Positions 28,238 through 39,879 of a DNA stretch of 64,000 nt are shown in pieces. The DNA lies in the NCBI RefSeq assembly GCF_003952665.1, contig NZ_CP017946.1:5661001-5725000 (forward strand), given 5' to 3'. The notes beneath the pieces are model-generated. The model worked only from the letters and a program-made list of their open reading frames with translations, ran no database searches and was not told the DNA's origin. Origin of the DNA: Bosea sp. Tri-49 (GTDB taxonomy: Bacteria; Pseudomonadota; Alphaproteobacteria; Rhizobiales; Beijerinckiaceae). A program made the position numbers and the translations under genes. Each line of letters begins with the position of its first letter. Within the stretch, counting starts at the first letter, position 1.

Positions 28238-29905
28238 TCAGCTGAATATCCGGAACCGCCCCTTGGCCTCGCCCGGCGCCTGCTGTTCCGGGCCAGGATC
28301 GTCAGGCGCATGCGCGACCGGGAAGACGACCGGGGCGGGCTTAGCCTGCTGGGGCGCCGGCTTCGTCGTCACCGGTGCGATCTCGACGACAGGCTCGGCC
28401 GGAGGCGGAGTTGGCGCGACAGGCGGTTCCGCTTTGGTCTCGATCTTGGGCTCCGGCTTTGCCTCGGCTTTCGGCTGCTCGAGCGTCACGGGCGGGGCAA
28501 GCCCGGCCGGAGCAGGCACCGTCACGGCCTCCGCAACCTCGGCCTTGCCTTCCAGCAATGGCGCCGAGGGTTCGTCGAGATCGGCCAGCACGTCATCGTT
28601 GAGATGGGCGCCCTGGCTGCCGAGCGTCGCCGGAGGAACGGTCCAGACGAAGGCATCGAGCCGGCCGGAGATCGGCGAGATCGGCAGCCATTGGTCGGAG
28701 ACGAGGCCATCGGCGACCCAGGCGGCGTCGCGCGGGGCTCGGGTGGCACGCGCCAGCCATTCGCGCACGCGGCCGGTGGCGCCGTGCTCTGCCTCTTCCA
28801 GTTCGGCCATCAGCAGGCAGGCGCGGACCGATGCGCCGCCGGCGAGCAGCGGCTTCAGCGTGGAGCGGGCGCGGGCGAAATCCTGGGCGTGGATAGCCGC
28901 GCCGGCTAGCGCCAGCACGCCTTCGGGATCGGCTGGGCGCAGCTTGGTCAGCGTCTCGGCACGGGCAAGGCGGTCGCGGGCGCTGTCGCCGGGCCGAACA
29001 TCGAGATAGGCGCTGGCGACATCGGGATGCGAGACCTGCTTCCAGGCCGCTTCCAGCAATCGTGCCGCCTTCTTGATGTCGCCGCGTTCCGACAGCATCC
29101 GGCCGGCCAACGCGGCAGCAGGTGTCAGCCCGGGCGCGAGCTTGACCGCTTCGAGCGCGGCGGCGAGGGCCTTCTCGGGCTCGCGATCCTTGGCGTCGAG
29201 CGCCTCGGCTGCGAGCAGGACGGCGCGCTGGCGCTTGGCCTCGCCCTTGTCGGCGAGGCGCAGCGCGGCCCGGCGCTCGACCGCGGTGCGAGCCGCCTGC
29301 CAGTCGCCTGCGGCGGTGTGAAAATCGAGCAGAGCATCATTGGCCCAGGCAAGCGAGGGCGAGCGGCGCACCGCATCGTCGGCGAAGGCGCGGGCCGCGG
29401 TCATGTCGCCGCGCCGGCGCGCCTCGACGAAGAGGCCGCGCAGGCCGAGCACGCGGGTTTCCGGCTTGTCGAGCATCGCCTTGAAGGCGGCCTCGGCCTG
29501 GCCGCGATCACCGGAGAGCTGGGCCGACTGCGCTTCGAGCAGCAAGGTCAGCGGCTCATTGGCCACGAATTTGCGGGCATCGACGGCATGGCGTCCGGCG
29601 GCGATGGGATCGCCTGCGCCGATCGCGACCATGCCGCGCGAAATCGCCTCGAAACCGCGTGCCCGGCGCCGTGCCCGTGACGCAAAGCCGAAGGCGGAGG
29701 GCAGCCCGAAGACAAAGCGCATGATCGCCCAGGCGACCAAAGTGAGGAAGGCGAGCACGACGACGCCGATCGCGGCGATCGCGACGCTGGTCTCGATGCG
29801 GTAGCCCTGCCAGAGGATCGAGACTTCGCCCGGCCGGTCGGCGAGCCAGACCGCGCCGACGGCGACGAGCGCGATGATGAAGAGATAGACCAGTACGCGA
29901 ACCAT
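28238..29905 (-). CDS. hemY: HemY-like inner-membrane TPR protein
   Basis: A 555-aa protein. Two membrane helices at about residues 3-22 and 42-66 flank GEVSILWQGYRIETS, the HemY_N signature. Helical TPR-like repeats cover about residues 95-420 and face the periplasm or cytoplasm depending on topology. DAAWVADGLVSDQWLPISPISGRLDAFVWTVPP is the conserved HemY C-terminal block, followed by 110 residues rich in Pro, Ala and Lys. Despite the name, proteobacterial HemY is not protoporphyrinogen oxidase; it regulates the heme pathway. It is last of hemC-hemD/mic60-hemY. Confidence 0.9.
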   Translation of the reverse strand: MVRVLVYLFIIALVAVGAVWLADRPGEVSILWQGYRIETSVAIAAIGVVVLAFLTLVAWAIMRFVFGLPSAFGFASRARRRARGFEAISRGMVAIGAGDPIAAGRHAVDARKFVANEPLTLLLEAQSAQLSGDRGQAEAAFKAMLDKPETRVLGLRGLFVEARRRGDMTAARAFADDAVRRSPSLAWANDALLDFHTAAGDWQAARTAVERRAALRLADKGEAKRQRAVLLAAEALDAKDREPEKALAAALEAVKLAPGLTPAAALAGRMLSERGDIKKAARLLEAAWKQVSHPDVASAYLDVRPGDSARDRLARAETLTKLRPADPEGVLALAGAAIHAQDFARARSTLKPLLAGGASVRACLLMAELEEAEHGATGRVREWLARATRAPRDAAWVADGLVSDQWLPISPISGRLDAFVWTVPPATLGSQGAHLNDDVLADLDEPSAPLLEGKAEVAEAVTVPAPAGLAPPVTLEQPKAEAKPEPKIETKAEPPVAPTPPPAEPVVEIAPVTTKPAPQQAKPAPVVFPVAHAPDDPGPEQQAPGEAKGRFRIFS

Positions 29906-29920
29906 CGGGATCTATCCTTC

Positions 29921-31885
29921 TCAGCCTGCCGTACCCAGCGCCGCGACCGCATCCTGCGCGATGCGGTTGATCGTCGATTCCGCGATCGCCCGCAGCCTCA
30001 ACGCCAGGCCGAAAGCTTCGCTGCCACGCCGTGCCGGCTCGGGCAATTGCGTCCAGAGCTCCGCCGCCTTCACAACCTCGTTCTGCGTGAGCGCCGCTTC
30101 CAGTCGGATCGGCAGGGTCGCGGGATCGGTCGAGCCGGACTCGCCGACCGGGCGGATGGTGACGATGCGGCTCGCCAGCCCGAGGAGCTTGTCTTCCCAG
30201 CTGTTCGCGGCCGGCGCGGTCTCGCGCACGAAGAGAGCGCGATGGCTCCCGAATTGCGTCAGCAGCTGGTCGCGGGTCGCGGCGCCAGTGCCGGCTACCG
30301 CGGCGAGTGCTGCGCGCTGCTCGGCCGGGATGTCTCCGAGGGCGGCGAGATCGGGCTGGAAGGGCCGGCCCGATCCGATCGCGTCGCGGATGCGCTCGGC
30401 AAGGACGACGCGTGCGGCGGCGAGCGCCTGCCGGCTTGGCTGGGCAGCGCTTTTGGCCGCTGCTTCGACGCCGGCGAGGCGCTGGCCCAGCGACGTAGCT
30501 GCGTCGCGCGCAGCGGCGGCGGTGCTGTCGGCGCGGTCGAGTTTCTCGTTCAGCCCTTGGGGGATGTTCGCGCCAACTGCGGGGGCGGCCTTGGCCAGTT
30601 CGGCGAGGCGGGTGGCATTGGCTTGCGCCTCGCCGCTCGCCTTGGCGGCGCTCTCGGCCGCTGCCGACGCCTTGCGGTCAATGGCGTCGAGCGCAGCGCG
30701 GTTGGGCAAAGCTGCGCTCTGAGCCTGCAAGGTCTCGACGCGCTTGGTGAGTTCGGCCAGCCGCGCACCGTCATCGGGAGCCGAGAGCCGGATGCCCAGC
30801 AGCACCAGGCCGGCGCCGATCACGCCACCGGCTAGGCCGGCGAGCGCGACGGTCGGCAGATTGTAGCGGCGCTGATGCTCGGGCACCGGGGGTGGCGTGA
30901 ATTCCTGGGCGAGCGCTTCCGTTGGCAGCACCGCTTCAGCTTGCGTCTCGGTGCGCTCGGCCTCGGTCGCGCTTGTTGCCGAAGCGGTAGCCTCGGCAGA
31001 GGAGGTCTCGACGGTTTCGGTAGCCGCAAGCTCGATGGTCGGTGGTGTCCTGCCGGAGCGATTGCGGCGCTTGCCGGCCGGGCCCTGTTCGCTGCTCGGC
31101 TCTGCCGTCATGCCGCTGTCGTCCGCCTTGTCATCTGCCGCTACGGGCTCCTTAGCATCGCCGGTCAGCAAAGTGCGAGCGGGAAGCTGGTCGAGAGCGG
31201 CGAAGAGGGCTGCTTCCTCGGGGTGCTCCGCGACGAGCACGGTATCGGAGCCGGCCGCGATCAGGGGCGCGGCGACCTCGATCGAGAGTGCAAGTTGGGG
31301 CAGCGCCTGCGCCTGCTCGGCCAGTCCGGCCTTGCCGGCCAGATCGAGGAAGATCTGGGCGCTGCGTGGTGAATAATGCAGGGCAGCATCGGCCGAGCCG
31401 TCGCGCAAAGCCTCTGCGGCCGGGGCAGGCAGGGCATCGATCGCCTTGGCCTCGTAGGCCGTCCACAGCGCCACTTCGTGACCGGCCTCGCGCAATTGCT
31501 GCGGCAGGTCCTCGTGGCGGTCGCGGCCGGCGACGAAGAGGAGCTTTTGGCCCTTCGGCAGGCGCTCGAGGATCAGTGCCAGCAGCTCGGCGCGCCCGCC
31601 CTGAGCGCTGTGCGCGGTGAAGCCGAGCTTGCCGACGATGTCCGCCGTGCGCGTGCCGACGCAGAAGGCTGGCAGCGTGCTGCGCCAGGTCTTCGGCAGG
31701 CTTTCCAGCGCCGGCACGGCATTGGCGCTGGTCAGCACCAAAGCGTCGAACGGCCCCTTCGGCGGCTTCTCGCTGCTCGCAACGATCTGGAACAGCGGCG
31801 CGACCACCGGATCCTTGCCGCGCTCGCGCAAGGCTTGCGCGCTGCGCTCGGCATCCTGCTGAGGTCTGAACACCAGAACGCGCAT
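29921..31885 (-). CDS. hemD: Uroporphyrinogen-III synthase fused to mitofilin/Mic60-like membrane protein
   Basis: One unbroken 654-aa frame with two parts. Residues 1-235 are HemD: VLVFRPQQDAERSAQAL start, DALVLTSANAVPAL, LLFVAGRDRHEDLPQQL, and LHYSPRSAQIFLDL are family blocks for closing hydroxymethylbilane to uroporphyrinogen III. Residues 236-340 are an acidic, Thr/Glu/Ala-rich linker. A membrane helix at 343-366 is followed by a coiled coil (371-480) and a C-terminal helical domain (485-654) with LAAARVVLAERIRDAIGSGRPFQPDLAAL, like the mitofilin signature domain. Topology would put HemD in the cytoplasm and Mic60 in the periplasm. Alphaproteobacterial Mic60 genes usually sit separately between hemD and hemY, so this is a fusion of neighbours. 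Confidence 0.88.
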   Translation of the reverse strand: MRVLVFRPQQDAERSAQALRERGKDPVVAPLFQIVASSEKPPKGPFDALVLTSANAVPALESLPKTWRSTLPAFCVGTRTADIVGKLGFTAHSAQGGRAELLALILERLPKGQKLLFVAGRDRHEDLPQQLREAGHEVALWTAYEAKAIDALPAPAAEALRDGSADAALHYSPRSAQIFLDLAGKAGLAEQAQALPQLALSIEVAAPLIAAGSDTVLVAEHPEEAALFAALDQLPARTLLTGDAKEPVAADDKADDSGMTAEPSSEQGPAGKRRNRSGRTPPTIELAATETVETSSAEATASATSATEAERTETQAEAVLPTEALAQEFTPPPVPEHQRRYNLPTVALAGLAGGVIGAGLVLLGIRLSAPDDGARLAELTKRVETLQAQSAALPNRAALDAIDRKASAAAESAAKASGEAQANATRLAELAKAAPAVGANIPQGLNEKLDRADSTAAAARDAATSLGQRLAGVEAAAKSAAQPSRQALAAARVVLAERIRDAIGSGRPFQPDLAALGDIPAEQRAALAAVAGTGAATRDQLLTQFGSHRALFVRETAPAANSWEDKLLGLASRIVTIRPVGESGSTDPATLPIRLEAALTQNEVVKAAELWTQLPEPARRGSEAFGLALRLRAIAESTINRIAQDAVAALGTAG

Positions 31886-31909
31886 ATCGTCTCCTCGTGC
31901 GAACTTCGC

Positions 31910-32869
31910 TCAGGCCGGATCGTAGATGCCGGCCGGGGCGCGGGCGCGCAATTCGCGCCCAAGATCGGCTCCCAGTTGCGCGGCCTCCGTGACGGAACCA
32001 AGGCGCTCGCCCTCGGCGCTCGCCGTGCCGTCGGGAGAAAGCAGCAAACCGCGCAAATGCAGGCGCTCGCCATCGACGGTGGCGTGACCGGCGATCGGCG
32101 TGCGGCAGGAGCCGTCGAGTTCGGTCAGGTAGGCGCGCTCGGCCGCGAGGGCATGGCCGGTGTCGCGGCAGATGATGGCTGCAAGCGCTGCTGCGGCTGC
32201 TGCGTCACCGGCGCGAATCACCACGGCGATGGCGCCCTGGCCGACAGCGGGCAGGCACTCCTCGAGCGAGAGGATGCCGCTCGCTTTGTCGGCGAGGCCG
32301 AGGCGGCGCAGTCCGGCGAGGGCGAGCAAGGTGGCGTCGATCTCGCCGCTCGCGACCTTCTCCAGCCGCCTTCCGACATTGCCGCGCAGCAGGGTGACTT
32401 CGAGATCGGGCCGCGCCCGCTTCAGGATCGCCTGGCGGCGCAGCGAAGCCGAGCCGACGACCGCGCCCTGCGGCAGGTCGGCGAGCCGTGAGATGCCACG
32501 CGCGATCAGCGCGTCGCGGACATCCTCGCGCGGCAGGTAGCCGGCGATGACGAGGCCATCGGGCAGCGCGGTCGGCAGGTCCTTGGCGGAATGGACGGCA
32601 AAATCGATGGTGCCGGCGAGCTGGGCGGCGTCGATCTCCTTGGTGAAGAGCCCCTTGCCGCCGGCTTCCGAGAGCGCCCGATTCTGGATCGCGTCGCCGG
32701 TGGTGCGGATCACGTCGAGCGGCAGTTCAGCGCTGTCCCAGCCATGGGCGGCGCCGAGCCGGCGCGCGAGTTCGTGCGCCTGCGCCAGGGCCAATGGGCT
32801 GCCACGCGTGCCGAGGACGAAGCGGCCCGGAAGCCGGGTTTCGCGCGGCGGGGTCGGCATGTCGGTCAT
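31910..32869 (-). CDS. hemC: Hydroxymethylbilane synthase (porphobilinogen deaminase)
   Basis: A 319-aa protein from the ATG at 32869 (an ATG at 32860 is also possible). [17 protein letters not shown] opens the family; [31 protein letters not shown] and [19 protein letters not shown] are substrate-binding blocks, and [15 protein letters not shown] contains the Cys that carries the dipyrromethane cofactor. It polymerises four porphobilinogens to hydroxymethylbilane, the substrate of the next gene's HemD domain, 24 bases downstream. It diverges from tsaD across 150 bases. Confidence 0.96.
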   Translation of the reverse strand: MTDMPTPPRETRLPGRFVLGTRGSPLALAQAHELARRLGAAHGWDSAELPLDVIRTTGDAIQNRALSEAGGKGLFTKEIDAAQLAGTIDFAVHSAKDLPTALPDGLVIAGYLPREDVRDALIARGISRLADLPQGAVVGSASLRRQAILKRARPDLEVTLLRGNVGRRLEKVASGEIDATLLALAGLRRLGLADKASGILSLEECLPAVGQGAIAVVIRAGDAAAAAALAAIICRDTGHALAAERAYLTELDGSCRTPIAGHATVDGERLHLRGLLLSPDGTASAEGERLGSVTEAAQLGADLGRELRARAPAGIYDPA

Positions 32870-33019
32870 TCGCTGCGAGGTCTCCGCTTTCGCGCAATCA
32901 ACTGGCGCTGGCCATTGGCCTTCGCCTTCATGCAGCACTATACGGAGGAAATCCCCGCGCGAAACCGCGCACCTCGGCGGCAGCCCGGCCATCAGGGTCG
33001 ATGTCCGCCCAACGTCACG

Positions 33020-34069
33020 ATGAGCATGCGAGTTCTGGGCATAGAGACGACCTGCGACGAGACGGCCGCCGCGATCGTCTCCGTCGAACGCTCCGGTGAA
33101 GCGAAGATCCTGTCGAACGAGGTCCTCAGCCAGATCGCGGCGCATGCAGCCTATGGCGGCGTCGTGCCCGAGATCGCGGCGCGGGCCCATGTCGAGGCGA
33201 TCGACCGGATCGTGATGCGCGCCTTCGAGACCGCCGGCATGAAGCCGTCCGAGATCGACGGCATCGCCGCAGCGGCTGGGCCGGGATTGATCGGTGGCGT
33301 CATGGTCGGCCTCACCACCGCCAAGGCGATCGCGCTGGTGACCGGGCGGCCCTTCATCGCGATCAACCATCTCGAGGGCCATGCCCTGACGGCGCGGCTG
33401 ACCGACGACATCGCCTTTCCCTATCTGCTGCTGCTGGTCTCCGGCGGGCATACGCAGTTGCTCGCGGTGCGTGGCGTCGGCGACTATCTCCGGCTCGGCA
33501 CCACGATCGACGATGCGGTCGGCGAGGCCTTCGACAAGATCGCCAAGATGCTCGGTCTGCCCTATCCGGGCGGTCCCTCGGTCGAGCGCGAGGCGAAGGC
33601 CGGCGATCCCGAGCGCTTCGAGTTCCCGCGGCCGATGAGCGGGCGGCCGAATCCGGATTTCTCGCTGTCGGGCCTGAAGACGGCGGTGCGGCTGGTCGCC
33701 GAGCGGATCGCGCCGCTCTCCGACCGCGACGTTGCCGATCTCTGCGCCTCGTTCCAGGCCGCGGTGGTCGACGTTCTGGTCGACCGGACGCGGGCGGGCT
33801 TGCGCGCCTGCCGTGAGGCCGGGATCAAGCCGACCTCCCTGGTCGTGGCCGGCGGCGTCGCTGCCAACCAGCAGATCCGCAATGGTCTTGTGCGCCTCGC
33901 GACCGAGGCTGGACTGCCGATGGTCGCGCCGCCAATAGCGCTGTGCGGCGACAATGGCGCGATGATCGCCTGGGCCGGGCTGGAGCGCCTGCGGCTCGGC
34001 CTCGTCGACGATATGACCGCAGTGGCGCGCCCGCGTTGGCCCCTCGACGAACTCAGGGCGAAGGCGTGA
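33020..34069 (+). CDS. tsaD: tRNA N6-adenosine threonylcarbamoyltransferase TsaD
   Basis: A 349-aa ASKHA-fold protein from ATG 33020 ([20 protein letters not shown]). [13 protein letters not shown] has the metal-binding Hxxx[15 protein letters not shown] the phosphate loop, and [22 protein letters not shown] and [17 protein letters not shown] later signatures. With TsaB and TsaE it transfers threonylcarbamoyl to A37 of tRNAs that read ANN codons. The stop overlaps gpsA as GTGA. Confidence 0.97.
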   Translation: MSMRVLGIETTCDETAAAIVSVERSGEAKILSNEVLSQIAAHAAYGGVVPEIAARAHVEAIDRIVMRAFETAGMKPSEIDGIAAAAGPGLIGGVMVGLTTAKAIALVTGRPFIAINHLEGHALTARLTDDIAFPYLLLLVSGGHTQLLAVRGVGDYLRLGTTIDDAVGEAFDKIAKMLGLPYPGGPSVEREAKAGDPERFEFPRPMSGRPNPDFSLSGLKTAVRLVAERIAPLSDRDVADLCASFQAAVVDVLVDRTRAGLRACREAGIKPTSLVVAGGVAANQQIRNGLVRLATEAGLPMVAPPIALCGDNGAMIAWAGLERLRLGLVDDMTAVARPRWPLDELRAKA

Positions 34070-35064
34070 GCGGACAAGCTCGTTACGAGACGATCGGCGT
34101 CGCCGGCGCCGGCGCCTTCGGTACGGCACTGGCGCTCGCCGCGGCGCGAGCCGGGTGCCGTGTGCTGCTCTGGGCCCGCGACGAGGAGACTGTGGCGAGT
34201 CTGCGCGATAGGCGCGAGGCGCCGCGCTTGCCGGGTGCCAGGTTGCCGGATGCCATCGAACCGGTGTCGGATATCGCCGCGCTAGGAAGCGTTGAAGCGC
34301 TGATCCTGGCGGTGCCGACGCAGGCGTTGCGTTCCGCCTCGACGCTGCTGGCTTCGGCGCTGCCGCAAGGATTGCCGGTGATCTCGGCCGCCAAGGGCAT
34401 CGAGCAGAGCAGTGGACGCTTCACCACGCAGATCATCGCCGAGGCTTTGCCGCAGGCGGTCCCGGCGGTGCTGTCAGGGCCGAGCTTTGCCGCCGACATC
34501 GCCTGCGGCCTGCCGACGGCGCTGACGCTGGCCTGTGCCGATGCCGGATTGGCGAAGGGCTTGGCCGAAGCGCTGAACTCATCCGCGCTGCGCATCTATC
34601 ACAGCAATGATCCACGCGGCGTCGAGATCGGCGGTGCCGCCAAGAACGTGCTCGCCATCGCCGCCGGCATCGCGATCGGCCTCGGGCTTGGCGAGAGCGC
34701 CCGTGCCGCGCTGGTGGCGCGCGGCTTTTCGGAATTGCGCCGCTTCGGCGAAGCCCATGGCGCCCAGGCCGAGACCTTGATGGGGCTTTCGGGACTGGGC
34801 GACGTTGTGCTCTCCTGCGCCACGGCGCAGTCGCGCAACTTCGCCTATGGCCAGGCGCTGGGGCAGGGCAGGTCGCCGACTGAAGCCGCCGGCGGCAGGC
34901 TTGCGGAGGGCGCCTTCACCGCCTCCGTGCTGGTCCAGATGGCGCGGGCGCAGGAGATCGACATGCCGATCGCCGAGGCGGTCGCAAGCGTCATCGCCGG
35001 TACCGTCGGCGTACGCGAGGCGGTAGCCGACTTGCTGGCCCGGCCGGTGCGGGCGGAAAATTGA
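34066..35064 (+). CDS. gpsA: Glycerol-3-phosphate dehydrogenase [NAD(P)+]
   Basis: A 332-aa protein starting with GTG 34066, overlapping the tsaD stop; open frame further upstream runs inside tsaD in another phase. [21 protein letters not shown] is the dinucleotide fold, ISAAKGIEQ and [10 protein letters not shown] follow, and [34 protein letters not shown] contains the catalytic Lys region; [15 protein letters not shown] is the late motif. It makes sn-glycerol-3-phosphate for phospholipids from dihydroxyacetone phosphate. Confidence 0.96.
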   Translation: MSGQARYETIGVAGAGAFGTALALAAARAGCRVLLWARDEETVASLRDRREAPRLPGARLPDAIEPVSDIAALGSVEALILAVPTQALRSASTLLASALPQGLPVISAAKGIEQSSGRFTTQIIAEALPQAVPAVLSGPSFAADIACGLPTALTLACADAGLAKGLAEALNSSALRIYHSNDPRGVEIGGAAKNVLAIAAGIAIGLGLGESARAALVARGFSELRRFGEAHGAQAETLMGLSGLGDVVLSCATAQSRNFAYGQALGQGRSPTEAAGGRLAEGAFTASVLVQMARAQEIDMPIAEAVASVIAGTVGVREAVADLLARPVRAEN

Positions 35065-35077
35065 GCGGAGAGGGCGC

Positions 35078-35407
35078 ATGGCCAACGACTGGTCCGATCT
35101 GACGAAGCGCGTGGCGCGCGGTATCGCCGAGGTGCGCAAGACGACCGGGGCTGAGCTGGTCGCCGAGAGCCAGCCGGTGCCGCTTGCCGGGCGCATTGCG
35201 GGGCGGGTGATCGAGCTGCGTCGCCGGCGCCGCGAGGACACGCATCGCTTCGTGCTGATCCTGCCCTTCGGCGAAGGCGAGACGAGGATCGAGCTCAGCC
35301 CGCAGGACTATGCCGCACTGACCCGCGAGATGGTGCGCTTCTGGAACGAACAGGGCGAGGCGGCGTCGCGGCCACCCGTGCCTTTGCAGGAAGAGGATGA
35401 GGGCTGA
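35078..35407 (+). CDS. Conserved small protein of unknown function
   Basis: A 109-aa soluble protein, ATG 35078 with GGAG before it. The N-terminal helix DLTKRVARGIAEVRKTTGAELVAES precedes a strand-rich centre (RIAGRVIELRRRRREDTHRFVLILPFGEGETRIEL) and a helix DYAALTREMVRFWNEQ. No motif I recognise. It follows gpsA by 13 bases, and its stop overlaps the start of the EVE gene by one base, so all three are likely cotranscribed. Confidence 0.75.
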   Translation: MANDWSDLTKRVARGIAEVRKTTGAELVAESQPVPLAGRIAGRVIELRRRRREDTHRFVLILPFGEGETRIELSPQDYAALTREMVRFWNEQGEAASRPPVPLQEEDEG

Positions 35408-35817
35408 TGGCGCACTGGTTGATCAAATCGGAACCCTCGGTCTTTTCCTGGGACGACCAGGTCAAGGCCGGAGCCAAGGGCACGCATTGGGACGGGGTGA
35501 AGAACCACACCGCCAAGCTCAACCTGATGGCGATGAAGAAGGGCGACCAAGTCTTCTTCTACCACTCCAATGAGGGTCTCGAGGTCGTCGGCATCGTCGA
35601 GGTCATCAAGGAGCATTATCCCTGGGTCGAGGCCGGCCCGCCCTGGGTTCTGGTCGACTTCAAGGCCGTAAAGCCACTGCCGAAGCCGGTCTCGCTCGCC
35701 GCGGTCAAGGCCGAACCGAAGCTCGCCAAGATGGCGCTCGTCACCTCCTTCCGCCTCTCGGTGCAGCCGGTGACGGACGAGGAATGGGCGCTCGTCTGCA
35801 AGATGGGCGGGCTGTAG
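35407..35817 (+). CDS. EVE domain protein
   Basis: A 136-aa single EVE (PUA-like) domain. AHWLIKSEPSVFSWDDQ, WDGVKNHTAKLNLMAMKKGDQVFFYHSNEG and the final EEWALVCKMGGL are the family blocks; the KNHTAK loop and Trp line a base-binding pocket. EVE domains are related to YTH domains and can bind modified bases in DNA or RNA. The cellular role is inferred only. It starts on the stop of the preceding gene (TGATG). Confidence 0.93.
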   Translation: MAHWLIKSEPSVFSWDDQVKAGAKGTHWDGVKNHTAKLNLMAMKKGDQVFFYHSNEGLEVVGIVEVIKEHYPWVEAGPPWVLVDFKAVKPLPKPVSLAAVKAEPKLAKMALVTSFRLSVQPVTDEEWALVCKMGGL

Positions 35818-35848
35818 CAGTCAGCCCTCCTTGCTGGCCGACGACAAA

Positions 35849-35886
35849 CTCCGTAACTATACCGTCTGGACGGTTTAGTTACGGAG
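35849..35886 (+). promoter_or_regulatory. 38-bp palindromic operator upstream of tetR
   Basis: CTCCGTAACTATACCGTC (35849-35866), TG, then GACGGTTTAGTTACGGAG (35869-35886): 17 of 18 positions pair between arms. It ends eight bases before GTG 35895 of the TetR gene and includes its Shine-Dalgarno GGAG, so binding would block transcription and perhaps bury the ribosome site. Most likely the TetR autoregulatory operator. Confidence 0.8.
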
Positions 35887-35894
35887 ATGCACCT

Positions 35895-36419
35895 GTGCGC
35901 CGAAGCAAGAAATCCGAGCTGCTCGAAGCGGCCGGGGCGATCATCGTCCGCAGCGGCGTCGAAGCGCTGACCTTCGATCGCCTCGCAGCCGACGCCGGCG
36001 TCAGCAAGGGCGGCATCCTCTATCATTTCCCCGACAAGGAGCGGCTGCTCGTCGCGCTGGTCGAGGGCATCGTCGCGCTGACCGATCTCGCTATCGCCGA
36101 TGCCGTGCAAAGCGAGCCCGAACCGGCACAACCCGGCCGCTGGCTGCGCGCCTATATTGGCGTTGCCTTCACCAATGGCGACGAGATCGACCGGCTGCTC
36201 GGCGTACTGATCGCAGCCCTGCCGCCGGACTCGCCCGCACTTGTGCCGCTCATCGCCGCGGACCGGCGCTGGCTCGAGGCGGCTTGCGCTGACGGGCTGC
36301 CCCGCGGTCTTGCGATCGCGATCCGGCTCGCGGTCGATGGCGCCTTCTTCACCAGACTCGACGAGGGCGATGCCGCCGCGACGCGCGCAACCCTGCTGAA
36401 GCTGACGGAGCAGGCGTGA
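35895..36419 (+). CDS. TetR/AcrR family regulator
   Basis: A 174-aa protein from GTG 35895 with GGAG upstream. The N-terminal helix-turn-helix reads ELLEAAGAIIVRSGVEALTFDRLAADAGVSKGGILYHFPDKERLLVALV (about residues 6-54), the standard TetR_N signature. The C-terminal ligand domain is all-helical and short. It lies behind a long palindrome and its stop overlaps the DUF418 gene (TGATG), so it probably represses itself and that membrane protein. The ligand is unknown. Confidence 0.93.
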   Translation: MRRSKKSELLEAAGAIIVRSGVEALTFDRLAADAGVSKGGILYHFPDKERLLVALVEGIVALTDLAIADAVQSEPEPAQPGRWLRAYIGVAFTNGDEIDRLLGVLIAALPPDSPALVPLIAADRRWLEAACADGLPRGLAIAIRLAVDGAFFTRLDEGDAAATRATLLKLTEQA

Positions 36420-37603
36420 TGACGTCTGCTCCGAGCCCTGCCGCCGGGCGCGAGCCGGCGATCGACATGATCCGCGGTGTCGCGCTGTTCGGCATCCTCG
36501 TCGTCAACATGCCGTTCTTCGCCATGCCGTTCGGCTTCGCCGGTGACTGGTGGCGTTCAGCCTTTCCCGGCGCGCTCGACTGGTTCGCGGTTTTCCTGAT
36601 CCAGGCGCTGTTCGAGGCGAAGTTCATCCTGATCTTCTCGTTCCTGTTCGGCTATGGCGCGGCACGCCAGATCGCGGCCAATGGCGCTGGGCGTTATCGG
36701 CGTCGGTTGCTCGCGCTCGGGATGCTGGGCGTTGCCCATGCGCTCCTGCTCTTTGCTGGGGATATCCTTCTCGCCTACGCCTTGCTGGGAATGATCCTGC
36801 CCTTCGCGGCAGGCTGGTCCGTCGTCCGACGTCTCAAGGCGGCTGCGCTGATGTGGCTGCTCGCGATCCTGACGCATACCTTGCTCGCGATCATCGGGAT
36901 CATCGAGGTCGAGCCGCTGAATACCGGCGGCAACGCCGCTGTCGCGGTGCACCGTTCCGCTGATTTCCTCGGGATCGCCCGTTACCGGCTGTTCGAATGG
37001 GCGGTGTTCTACGGCTTGGCGCCGTTCAGCACGCTGCCGCATGTCGCGGCCATGTTCTTCCTCGGCATGGCAGCCTTCCGCCATCTCGGAGCGAACTCGC
37101 TGAGCAGTCTCGCGGGGCGGGGCGCTGCAATGGCGCGCCTGCTCTGGTTGCCTGCGCTCGTCGGCAATGTCGTCTACGCGGCGGCAGCCATGGCGCCTCC
37201 CGGCGCGGCGAAGCCGGCTTTCGTGGCTGTCGAGTTGATCCTGCGCGGGGTGTTCCCGCCGCTGCTCAGCCTCGTCCTGATCGGCGCCGGCCTAAGCCTC
37301 TTCAGCAGCCCGCTCGGTGCCCGGATCGGGCGCATTTTCCAGGCCGATGGCCGGCTGTCGCTGTCGCTCTATATCTGCGAATCGATTGCCTGCGCTCTGA
37401 TCTTCCTCGGTTACGGCCTCGGCCTTTACGGTCGGATCGGCCCGGCGGCCTGTATCGGCTTGGCAGTGTTGGTTTATTTCGGGTTGCTGATTGCAGCCTC
37501 GCTCTGGAGCAGGGTCTTTGCCAAAGGGCCGTTCGAATGGTTCGTCGAGCGCATGGCGGGGCCGCGCCGGCCGCCGAGGATGGCGCTCGAAACCGCCGGA
37601 TAG
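36419..37603 (+). CDS. DUF418/YeiB-type polytopic membrane protein
   Basis: A 394-aa membrane protein with roughly ten hydrophobic helices. The opening [16 protein letters not shown] (about residues 17-32) is the DUF418-associated RGxAxxGIxxxN motif. [44 protein letters not shown] matches the second conserved block, and the C-terminal FEWFVERM end is typical. It is related to acyltransferase-3-like YeiB proteins; substrate unknown. Translational overlap with the TetR gene suggests it is that regulator's target, perhaps in envelope or small-molecule handling. Confidence 0.9.
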   Translation: MTSAPSPAAGREPAIDMIRGVALFGILVVNMPFFAMPFGFAGDWWRSAFPGALDWFAVFLIQALFEAKFILIFSFLFGYGAARQIAANGAGRYRRRLLALGMLGVAHALLLFAGDILLAYALLGMILPFAAGWSVVRRLKAAALMWLLAILTHTLLAIIGIIEVEPLNTGGNAAVAVHRSADFLGIARYRLFEWAVFYGLAPFSTLPHVAAMFFLGMAAFRHLGANSLSSLAGRGAAMARLLWLPALVGNVVYAAAAMAPPGAAKPAFVAVELILRGVFPPLLSLVLIGAGLSLFSSPLGARIGRIFQADGRLSLSLYICESIACALIFLGYGLGLYGRIGPAACIGLAVLVYFGLLIAASLWSRVFAKGPFEWFVERMAGPRRPPRMALETAG

Positions 37604-37805
37604 GCTCGCTTTTTTGCTCCTTTCGCACTGCACAACCTCGCCGAAAGTCGCAGCAACGAAAGTGCGAGCCCGCGGCGCTTGTCGGCGTGACTTCGCGCCC
37701 TATGATGCGACCAACTCGAAAAAGGCCGGTCGGATCGGGGTGGCATCGCCGTCGCAATCTGCACGCCGGTCCCGACGACGGCCCAAGTCTGGGGAGACGC
37801 CTGTT

Positions 37806-39755
<1,950 letters not shown>

Positions 39756-39777
39756 GTTTGGGAATAGCGGCCGCGAC

Positions 39778-39869
39778 GTCATGCTCGGGCTTGTCCCGAG
39801 CAGCCACGTCTTGACCACCGCTTCTCACGAAGGAAGACGTGGATGGTCGCCACAAGGGCGACCATGACG
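39778..39869. repeat. Palindromic intergenic repeat, copy 3 (three-hairpin form)
   Basis: Hairpin one: TGCTCGGG, CTTGT loop, CCCGAGCA. Hairpin two: CCACGTCTT pairing with AAGACGTGG. Hairpin three: ATGGTCGCC, ACAAG loop, GGCGACCAT. The element is bounded by CGTCAT and ATGACG. It lies between the convergent acsA and mur genes and may act as a transcription barrier. Confidence 0.85.
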
Positions 39870-39879
39870 GAAGGGGGCG

